Part shown: positions 1 to 5,040 of the stretch, piece by piece
Position numbering within the stretch: the first letter of the stretch is position 1
Layout: the number at the start of each line of letters is the position of its first letter
Source: Anaerolineae bacterium
GTDB lineage: Bacteria > Chloroflexota > Anaerolineae > Anaerolineales > Villigracilaceae
Length of the DNA: 5,040 bases
Reading direction: 5' to 3'
NCBI GenBank assembly: GCA_003158885.1
Contig: PMLN01000218.1
Location: forward strand, 2,248-7,287
Notes under the pieces: model-generated
Told to the model about the DNA's origin: nothing
The model's database searches: none
Seen by the model: only the letters and a program-made list of their open reading frames with translations
Made by a program: the position numbers and the translations under genes

Positions 1-2
1 GT

Positions 3-377
3 TTTGTCCAGGAATTCTTATTCTTTACTTCCGATGCCACCATGCCCCTGACGGAGAGCGCGGGTCATCCCGGCCGTCTGATGATGGAGCATAAATCCCG
101 CAGCGTGTGGGTCAACCAGAAACAGCTTGTTCCTCCGCTTTCCGCGCAGCAATTCAAGCTGTTGTGGCTGCTTTACGAAAATCAGGGACAGGTGATATCG
201 CGTCCCGATCTGGTGGAAACTGTCTGGGGCGGGGAACAGGCGGCGGGTGTTTCCGACCAGGCTCTCGATGCGCTGATCCGCCGCTTGCGTGACCGGATCT
301 CGGAGTTGGATGCGAGCCATCAATACATCAACACGGTTCGCGGTCACGGTGTGCGGCTGGATAACCCGCCCGTATAA
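3..377 (+). CDS. Winged-helix (OmpR/PhoB-type) DNA-binding regulator, 3' part; probable FHA-winged-helix protein cut by the window edge
   Basis: Probably a sequence-specific DNA-binding protein. Counting from the internal ATG at 42, residues 33-62 (starting LSAQQFKLLWLL) form the first helices of a Trans_reg_C winged helix. Residues 71-86 (SDQALDALIRRLRDRI) are the recognition helix, and residues 95-106 (YINTVRGHGVRL) are the wing hairpin that ends such domains. The frame has no stop between base 3 and the ATG at 42; the 13 upstream codons read FVQEFLFFTSDAT. That peptide looks like the last strand of an FHA (phosphothreonine-binding) domain, as in Chloroflexota proteins with FHA followed by a winged helix. 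I therefore infer that the true start lies left of the window and that the ATG at 42 is internal; no convincing ribosome binding site precedes it. If the FHA part is real, the protein could link Ser/Thr kinase signalling to transcription. The winged helix is clear, the FHA part is inferred. The methyltransferase gene follows after 32 bp on the same strand. Confidence 0.8.
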   Translation, partial: FVQEFLFFTSDATMPLTESAGHPGRLMMEHKSRSVWVNQKQLVPPLSAQQFKLLWLLYENQGQVISRPDLVETVWGGEQAAGVSDQALDALIRRLRDRISELDASHQYINTVRGHGVRLDNPPV

Positions 378-378
378 T
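373..378 (+). promoter_or_regulatory. Candidate -10 element (TATAAT) for the methyltransferase gene
   Basis: A perfect TATAAT lies across the Val-stop codons of the upstream regulator gene. It would place transcription start near 384-386, giving a leader of about 25 nt before the ATG at 410, which leaves room for the AAAAAGG ribosome binding site at 395-401. No good -35 hexamer is found 16-18 bp upstream (350-355 reads TGTGCG) and there is no TG extension, so it would need an activator or be weak. It may be a chance product of the GTA-TAA-T codons. Confidence 0.35.
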
Positions 379-409
379 TTTTGTCTCGCCCGATAAAAAG
401 GTAAAACGT

Positions 410-1498
410 ATGGCGAAAATTGACTTGCCCCTGAATCAGATTATTCCGGGGGATTGTGTTGAGATATTAAATAGTCTACCTAAAAAATCAATAGATGTGA
501 TTTTTGCCGACCCGCCCTATAATCTTCAACTCTCGCAGGAACTGTGGCGTCCAAACATGACCAAGGTGGATGCAGTCGACGATGCCTGGGATAAATTCGG
601 CAGCTTTGGCGATTATGATATCTTCACGCGCAATTGGCTCTCCGCTTGCAGGCAGGTGTTAAAGGATGACGGCACAATTTGGGTAATTGGGGCTTATCAT
701 AATATTTACAGGCTAGGGACCATCTTGCAGGATTTGGGCTATTGGATTCTAAACGATGTGGTGTGGATCAAGAGCAACCCCATGCCCAATTTTCACGGAA
801 CGCGCTTTACGAATGCCCATGAGACCTTGATTTGGGCGCAAAAAATAAAGGGTCATCGTTATACGTTCAATCATCACACCATGAAGGCCTTGAATGACGA
901 CCTGCAGATGCGCAGTGATTGGGTATTGCCGATTTGTTCCGGGCGGGAGCGGATAAAACTAAAGGGACAAAAAGCCCACTCGACCCAAAAACCGGAATCG
1001 CTTTTGTATTTGGTTTTACAGGCCAGCACAAATCCGGGAGACGTTGTATTGGATCCGTTTTTTGGTACGGGCACTACGGGCGCTGTCGCAAAACAGTTAA
1101 AGCGAAGTTGGATCGGTATCGAGCAGAACAAGGACTATATCCGCGCCGCCCGCAAACGGATCGATGATTTGGCTCCCCTGCTTCTGGATGATGTTGTGCT
1201 TTCGACCACGCCGCGCAACAAGGGCTTTAAAATTCCTTTTGGCAAGCTTTTGCTGTTGGGCTTGCTGCAGCCGGGCGACCAGCTCTATTTGGCCAGAAAG
1301 GGAAATGCTGCCACGGTTTTGGCGGATGGCCACATCTTATCAGGTGAATCTCGAGGCTCAATTCATGCGGTTGCCAGTTCCCTGCTGGGCGCCCGCTGCA
1401 ATGGCTGGACGAACTGGGAATATGTCAACAAGGAATCGGGTGAGCGCGAAAGTATAGATGCCCTAAGAAAGAAAGCGGAACGGATGGCGACGCGGTAA
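410..1498 (+). CDS. ccrM: CcrM/HinfI-type DNA adenine-N6 methyltransferase, predicted GANTC specificity
   Basis: Transfers a methyl group from S-adenosylmethionine to N6 of adenine in double-stranded DNA. Beta-class motif order is visible: GDC at 14-16, catalytic DPPY at 34-37, a conserved block SNPMPNF...GTRF.NAHETLIWA at 122-143, motif X around HSTQKPESLLY (190-200), and the AdoMet-binding LDPFFGTGTTG at 214-224. Residues about 273-338 (PFGKLLLLGLLQPGD to NGWTNWEY) match the extra C-terminal domain of Caulobacter CcrM, which takes part in DNA recognition. Shared signatures such as DPPYNLQL, KVDAVDD.WD and DGTIWVIGAYHNI, and the length of 362 residues against about 358, support orthology to CcrM and therefore GANTC. 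The start at 410 has AAAAAGG 8 nt upstream. The gene follows a winged-helix regulator after 32 bp and ends about 195 bp before a terminator. No endonuclease is adjacent, so it is probably a solitary methyltransferase. Stretches are AT-rich (49 of 120 bases G or C at 421-540) compared with its neighbours, which hints at transfer. Specificity is inferred from similarity only. Confidence 0.95.
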   Translation: MAKIDLPLNQIIPGDCVEILNSLPKKSIDVIFADPPYNLQLSQELWRPNMTKVDAVDDAWDKFGSFGDYDIFTRNWLSACRQVLKDDGTIWVIGAYHNIYRLGTILQDLGYWILNDVVWIKSNPMPNFHGTRFTNAHETLIWAQKIKGHRYTFNHHTMKALNDDLQMRSDWVLPICSGRERIKLKGQKAHSTQKPESLLYLVLQASTNPGDVVLDPFFGTGTTGAVAKQLKRSWIGIEQNKDYIRAARKRIDDLAPLLLDDVVLSTTPRNKGFKIPFGKLLLLGLLQPGDQLYLARKGNAATVLADGHILSGESRGSIHAVASSLLGARCNGWTNWEYVNKESGERESIDALRKKAERMATR

Positions 1499-1692
1499 AG
1501 TTCTTCCGCCTGGATCTCTTCTATATTTTCCCCGCCGCATTTCCATTTATCGGGCTTGGCCTTTTTATGTTGAATATAGCCCGCCAGCAGCCCGTGCCAA
1601 TGTAACATGATTAACCTTGAACTTAAGGATTCAGCCGTTAATGATGCGGATGGGGGTGGAATTTTGAATAATTGCCTGAAATGAGCTGAATG

Positions 1693-1726
1693 AAAAGCCG
1701 ACCTTCTGGACCAGGTCGGCTTTTTT
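1693..1726 (+). terminator. Rho-independent terminator downstream of the methyltransferase gene
   Basis: A perfect 12-bp inverted repeat pairs AAAAGCCGACCT (1693-1704) with AGGTCGGCTTTT (1713-1724) around an 8-nt loop. Eight pairs are the GC-rich core GCCGACCT/AGGTCGGC, and a run of six T follows (1721-1726). This is a textbook terminator for + strand transcription. Read on the other strand the same hairpin is followed by only four T. It lies about 64 nt beyond the CpXC stop codon, so it could also stop the convergent transcript, less efficiently. Confidence 0.9.
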
Positions 1727-1732
1727 CGTGGT

Positions 1733-1749
1733 AATCCGTGAAATCCGTG
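1733..1749. repeat. Two tandem copies of AATCCGTG (9-bp period)
   Basis: AATCCGTG occurs at 1733-1740 and again at 1742-1749, separated by one A. It sits directly downstream of the terminator in non-coding DNA. It resembles the short 'ATCCGTGtAATCCGTGGC' strings that I recall from intergenic DNA of environmental bacterial genomes, but that recollection is unverified. Two copies alone could be chance. Confidence 0.45.
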
Positions 1750-1789
1750 GCTAAAATTTCGAAAGATTAAATTAAGGGTGGGTCATGTC

Positions 1790-3151
1790 TTATTTCATCT
1801 TCTGCCTCATCGAAAATTTAAGTGCGGTCTTGTACACCTTTTGCAGCTTATCGGCCACGGCTTTGGCTTCCGCATTGCCCTGACCGGCTTGCGCGTCGAT
1901 CTGGGTGACTAAACCATTCAACGCTTCCATAAAGCCATCGTTCACCACCGCCGCGTTCTCATTCAGCATCTTTTCGATGGCGGCCTCATCCGGAGCATCG
2001 AGCAGTTGCTCGATGAATGCCACCTCCGGCGGCGGGGCGGAAGCCTCTTCGAGAACTTCCATCATTTTTTGCAATTTGCCCATGCGCGCATAATCGTTCT
2101 TCTCGGAAGCCTGCTTCAGCATGGTTTGGGCGATTTCCACGGTATCCTGGGTAAAGGATTGTAAATTGTCCTGCGTGGCCTTTGCCACATCCTCCTGCGC
2201 CAGGAGCTTCTCCACGAATTCCTGGGACTGCTTGTAGCGCGCTTCCAGTTGCTTGTCTATTTCGTTCGTGAACTCCAAAAGCTTGGCGCGCAGGTCTTCC
2301 AGCTTTTTCCGTTGATCGCCGGAGGCCTTCTCGATCATCTCGGTCAAATTTTGGAAGAAGGTGTAATCCATCCCGTTGCGCGCCAGCGACACGTAGGCCC
2401 GCAGGCGCACATCGCTCGGAGCCTGGATCATCATATCGAACAGCTTCTCGCGTGTCAGTCCCTTTCCGGCTTCCTGCAATGACTTTGCGGCGGCTTCCAG
2501 TTCGCCGACCTGTTCCTGCAGCTTGCGGCCATACTCGGTTTCCGTCAGCAATTGTTTTTGCAGGTCCGCCATTTGGTTGGCTAATTGTTCCTGGCCGCTC
2601 TGGGCGCCGGCCTGCAATAACCGGCTGAATAATGCGAAGAACTGTTCATCGAACAATTTTGTATTTTGCTTGATCAGTTCGCTGCGCACATCGGCGGAGG
2701 TCGCTTGCAAGAGCCGGTCGATCAGGCTCAATCGTTCCTGCTGTGCTTTGATCATCTCCGGTGTAATGCCATCCTTGCTGAGGATGGTTTCCAGCATGGA
2801 TTCAAATGTAAAGTTTGCAACGGGTTTGAGCAAATAGCCTTTGCGTTTTTCCGGCGGCAGCCGGTTCATGATCTGTGTGATTATCGAGCCGATCAATCTT
2901 TCCTGTTCGTTGATCGGCAATCCCAATTCCGGCGGAAAGTAGGTAAGCAGGAGTTCTTTATCCGCGTCGTGATAGACAATCGGCGTGGCAAGCCGGCCTT
3001 CGTAGCCGCAATGCGGACAGCGTGCCATATTCGAGACTCCTCCGAGTAACCGTTGTTTGGCTTGCGGTTCGGAGGTCACGTCGAATAGCTGCTCGATGTT
3101 GGCAGCGATCATTTGTTTACAGCGCGGACATGCAATTTGTGTTTGAGGCAT
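1790..3151 (-). CDS. CpXC-domain protein with long coiled-coil/helical C-terminal region, function unknown
   Basis: A 453-residue soluble protein without signal peptide or membrane segment. The N-terminus carries two zinc-knuckle-like pairs, CPRC (C8, C11) and CPHCG (C45, C48), separated by 33 residues. These are its only cysteines, so one tetrahedral zinc site is likely. Residues 1 to about 125 fit the CpXC domain (beta-rich, with YFPPELGLPINEQERLIGSI at 71-90), a family named for this motif and of unknown role. From about residue 130 the protein is nearly all helix, rich in E, Q, K and L, with probable coiled coils at about 185-230 and 275-345. The C-terminus is basic and Met-rich (FSMRQKMK). 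The ATG at 3151 is preceded on its strand by GGAA 6 nt upstream. It lies 62 bp downstream of pepF on the same strand, so co-transcription is plausible. I cannot assign a function; a zinc-dependent interaction or scaffolding role is only a guess. Confidence 0.85.
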   Translation of the reverse strand: MPQTQIACPRCKQMIAANIEQLFDVTSEPQAKQRLLGGVSNMARCPHCGYEGRLATPIVYHDADKELLLTYFPPELGLPINEQERLIGSIITQIMNRLPPEKRKGYLLKPVANFTFESMLETILSKDGITPEMIKAQQERLSLIDRLLQATSADVRSELIKQNTKLFDEQFFALFSRLLQAGAQSGQEQLANQMADLQKQLLTETEYGRKLQEQVGELEAAAKSLQEAGKGLTREKLFDMMIQAPSDVRLRAYVSLARNGMDYTFFQNLTEMIEKASGDQRKKLEDLRAKLLEFTNEIDKQLEARYKQSQEFVEKLLAQEDVAKATQDNLQSFTQDTVEIAQTMLKQASEKNDYARMGKLQKMMEVLEEASAPPPEVAFIEQLLDAPDEAAIEKMLNENAAVVNDGFMEALNGLVTQIDAQAGQGNAEAKAVADKLQKVYKTALKFSMRQKMK

Positions 3152-3152
3152 T

Positions 3153-3222
3153 ATGATTTCCGATTTATGATTTTAGATTGACGATATTCGAATATCGAGT
3201 ATCGAATTGCGAATTACGAAAC
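3153..3222. repeat. Ten degenerate 7-bp tandem units filling the pepF-CpXC gap
   Basis: The dinucleotide GA recurs with an exact 7-bp period at 3155, 3162, 3169, 3176, 3183, 3190, 3197, 3204, 3211 and 3218. The first three units are GATTT plus two variable bases, the middle ones drift (GATTG, GATAT, GAATA, GAGTA), and units eight and nine are GAATT. On the gene strand these read AAATCNN and AATTCGN. The array starts two bases beyond the CpXC start codon and runs into the last two codons and stop of pepF. It resembles the heptanucleotide short tandem repeats (STRR) described in cyanobacteria. It also supplies the weak GGAA ribosome binding site of the CpXC gene (3158-3161). Confidence 0.75.
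3182..3197. repeat. 16-bp perfect palindrome inside the heptamer array
   Basis: CGATATTCGAATATCG is identical to its own reverse complement, with no loop. It lies at the centre of the 7-bp array, where units switch from the GATTT type to the GAATT type, so it may be a by-product of that switch. It could be a dimeric-protein site or a weak hairpin in the pepF-CpXC transcript. It has no T-run, so it is not a terminator. Confidence 0.6.
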
Positions 3223-5016
3223 AAGTTCTTCCAGCCGGTCAATATAACCTTCCATCACGGCGAATGTTTCTTCCACGGGTTTGGGTGTGGTCAGGTCAAC
3301 GCCCGCTTTCTTTAGCGCTTCCAGCGGATAAAGCGAGCCGCCGGATTTGAGGAAGCCGAGATAATCCTCCACCGCGCCCGGCTCACCGCGCAGGATGCGC
3401 CCGGACAGCGCGTGCGCGCCGGAGATGCCGGTGGCATATTGATAAACATAATAATCGGAGAAGAGATGTCCGAAGGTGGACCAAACCATCCCGACGCGCG
3501 GCCGGTCCACTTTCACCTTTGGACCAAAGCCCTCCGTGAACAGGTCCGCCATCAGTTCGATCATGGAATCGGCGGTCAGCGCTTCACCCTTCTCCACGCG
3601 TTGATGCGTCTCCAATTCAAAACGCGCCAGCGTCGGCATCTGGAAGAAATACCGGAAGAAATTCTCCATCGCTTCTTCGATCAAAGTGATCTGGAAGTTG
3701 GCATCTTTCACGGTCTTGAGCAAATGGCCTCGCACCATCGCCTGATGGAAGTTCGATGCAACCTCGGCAACAAAGAGCGAATAGTCGGCGTAAACCAGCG
3801 GCTGGTTCTTCCACGTGAGATACGAGTGCATCGAATGGCCGAGTTCGTGCGCCAGGGTGCTCAAGCTTCCGACCTCATCGGTGAAGCTCATCATGATAAA
3901 CGGATGCGTGCCGGGTGTACCGTAGGAGAAGGCGCCGTTTTGCTTGCCCTTGTTGGGAGCCCAATCCACCCAGCGTTCCCCGAGACAACCTTTGCGGAGC
4001 ACATCCACGTAATCCTTGCCCATCGGTGCCAGACCTTCGCTGATCATATCCACGGCTTGCTCAAACGAAACCTTGACGCGCTTCCTTGCCAGCGGCGCCC
4101 ACATATCGTAATAGGCAATATCGCGCTGCCCCAGGGCTTTCCGTTTGATCTCGAAATAGCGGTGCCAGACCGGTAAATGTTTTTTGAACGTGTTGATTAG
4201 ATTATGGAAAACTTCCACCGGTACATTTTGTTCGAAGAGCGAGGCCGCCAGCGACGAATCGTGTTTTCGGACATGGGAAAGGAACACATTGGCTTTAATG
4301 GAGGTTGTAAGATTGCTGGCCAGCGTATTCTTGAACTCCACATGGCGATCCATATAGTGATCCCAGGCCGTTTGCCGCGCCTTGCGGTCTGCCTGGTTCA
4401 GGATCTCGTGAACGGAGCTTTGCGTCACAACCAGTTTCTTGCCTTTGCGGGTGAGTGCGGGTGCGAATTGAAAGTCCGCATTGGCGATCAAACTCGAGGT
4501 GCCTGCCGGCCCGCCAAATGGATCAGCCAGCATGCCGAGCAATTCTTCCACTTCGCCGGAGCGGACATGATCCTGCTTTCGGAAAAGGTCTTCAAAGAAA
4601 TGCGCGTAGACGGCGAGCTTTGCATCCTGCTTCATCCATTCATTGAGCTTGGCTCTGCCAATCAAAAGCAATTCAGGCCGGACGAAGGCCGCGGCCGCGG
4701 CTACCTGGCCGTACATGCCGCCCGCCTGGCTTTGCATCCCTGCCGCAACCTGGTCGGTTGTATCCACCGCCGATGCAAAACCGGCGTACATGAAAACGCG
4801 CTGGGCGCGCAGGAGCAGCCCTTCCAGGGTTGCCATCGCCTCCAGCAAAACCGCCGGGCTTTCGCCCAATCTTCCCTTGAATTTCTTTAAAGGTTCGATC
4901 CCGGCCAGTATGCTCTTGACTTCTTCTTCCCAAGTTTTGTGATTCTTAAAAACACTTTCGGCGTTCCAGGTTTGTCTTTTTTCGACCTTGCTGCGGGTTG
5001 GATAAGTAACGGCCAT
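3214..5016 (-). CDS. pepF: Oligoendopeptidase F, M3B family zinc metallopeptidase
   Basis: A cytoplasmic zinc endopeptidase that cleaves short peptides, with a likely role in peptide recycling. The 600-residue length matches the family (about 600). The zinc motif HELGH is at 390-394, with E391 as catalytic base. The third zinc ligand is probably E418 in YSLFVAEVASNF, 28 residues after the first histidine, as expected for M3 enzymes. Other family marks are GTHPFIMMSF (369-378) before the zinc helix and the substrate-binding tyrosine segment YYVYQYATGISGAHAL (522-537). Residues about 110-185 fit the PepF N-terminal domain and about 200-580 the M3 catalytic domain. There is no signal peptide. 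The ATG at 5016 has AAAAAGGA upstream with 7 nt spacing, a good ribosome binding site that supports this start. The gene is intact, GC-richer than the methyltransferase, and is followed after 62 bp by the CpXC gene on the same strand. Confidence 0.96.
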   Translation of the reverse strand: MAVTYPTRSKVEKRQTWNAESVFKNHKTWEEEVKSILAGIEPLKKFKGRLGESPAVLLEAMATLEGLLLRAQRVFMYAGFASAVDTTDQVAAGMQSQAGGMYGQVAAAAAFVRPELLLIGRAKLNEWMKQDAKLAVYAHFFEDLFRKQDHVRSGEVEELLGMLADPFGGPAGTSSLIANADFQFAPALTRKGKKLVVTQSSVHEILNQADRKARQTAWDHYMDRHVEFKNTLASNLTTSIKANVFLSHVRKHDSSLAASLFEQNVPVEVFHNLINTFKKHLPVWHRYFEIKRKALGQRDIAYYDMWAPLARKRVKVSFEQAVDMISEGLAPMGKDYVDVLRKGCLGERWVDWAPNKGKQNGAFSYGTPGTHPFIMMSFTDEVGSLSTLAHELGHSMHSYLTWKNQPLVYADYSLFVAEVASNFHQAMVRGHLLKTVKDANFQITLIEEAMENFFRYFFQMPTLARFELETHQRVEKGEALTADSMIELMADLFTEGFGPKVKVDRPRVGMVWSTFGHLFSDYYVYQYATGISGAHALSGRILRGEPGAVEDYLGFLKSGGSLYPLEALKKAGVDLTTPKPVEETFAVMEGYIDRLEELVS

Positions 5017-5040
5017 GTTGTTTTCCTTTTTGAGATTCGA

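Larger units (their letters stand above)
1499..1789. other. Gene-free convergent intergenic region
   Basis: This 291-bp stretch separates the + strand methyltransferase from the - strand CpXC gene. It holds an intrinsic terminator (1693-1726) and a two-copy 'AATCCGTG' repeat (1733-1749). The first 110 bases carry a - strand open frame that runs into the methyltransferase 3' end antisense. It has no ribosome binding site and no recognisable family, so I do not call it a gene. A 25-codon + strand frame at 1607-1684 also lacks a ribosome binding site. Confidence 0.7.

Noticed and set aside
18..347. A 109-residue - strand open frame
   Set aside because: It is antisense to the winged-helix coding region, which has clear helix and wing motifs.
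42..377. A free-standing 111-residue regulator starting at the ATG at 42
   Set aside because: The frame is open to the left edge, no ribosome binding site precedes 42, and the upstream codons read like the end of another domain, so a longer protein is more likely.
1614..1627. Small inverted repeat CCTT/AAGG
   Set aside because: Only a 4-bp stem with a 6-nt loop and no T-run; too weak to call.
1607..1684. A 25-codon + strand ORF just before the terminator, like an attenuator leader peptide
   Set aside because: No ribosome binding site, no codon run typical of leader peptides, and no + strand gene follows the terminator, so attenuation makes no sense here.
410..1789. A complete type II restriction-modification system
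   Set aside because: No endonuclease gene can be found on either side within the window; the methyltransferase is better read as solitary unless the missing partner lies outside.
3153..3222. A CRISPR array
   Set aside because: The units are 7 bp, contiguous and degenerate, with no spacers and no cas genes.
3412..4890. Long + strand open frames (3412-4176 and 4204-4890)
   Set aside because: They lie entirely antisense to pepF, whose motifs and length are unambiguous; their peptides show no recognisable domain, and no ribosome binding site or promoter was evident.

Overview
The window looks like ordinary chromosome from a bacterium of the Chloroflexota, probably an Anaerolineae-like lineage. 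This rests on three things: a winged-helix regulator of a type I associate with that group, a CpXC-domain protein, and an intergenic region made of degenerate 7-bp units of AAATCGN/AATTCGN type. The assignment is an inference, not a proof. There is no tRNA, rRNA, CRISPR array, transposase or integrase in view.

Left part, + strand (1-1498): the 3' end of a regulator with an OmpR/PhoB-type winged helix runs in from the left edge; its reading frame stays open to base 3. It probably continues into an FHA-like domain outside the window. Thirty-two bases after its stop comes a complete 362-residue DNA adenine methyltransferase that resembles Caulobacter CcrM (target GANTC) along its whole length, including the C-terminal domain. 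A TATAAT hexamer overlapping the regulator stop codon and a modest ribosome binding site precede it. No restriction endonuclease partner is visible.

Middle (1499-1789): a gene-free stretch of about 290 bp. It holds a strong intrinsic terminator (1693-1726) that ends the methyltransferase transcript, and a two-copy 'AATCCGTG' repeat (1733-1749). The units on either side converge here.

Right part, - strand (1790-5016): an oligoendopeptidase F (pepF, M3B metallopeptidase) is followed, after a 62-bp gap, by a CpXC-domain protein with four zinc-type cysteines and a long, largely helical, coiled-coil-rich tail. The gap and the last codons of pepF form a continuous array of ten degenerate 7-bp units.

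The most interesting points are the complete CcrM-type methyltransferase without an endonuclease, sitting behind a regulator and richer in AT than its neighbours, and the heptamer array that fills the pepF-CpXC gap. The pepF gene itself is a standard housekeeping peptidase. I see no evidence for a wholly new multi-gene system within these 5 kb.
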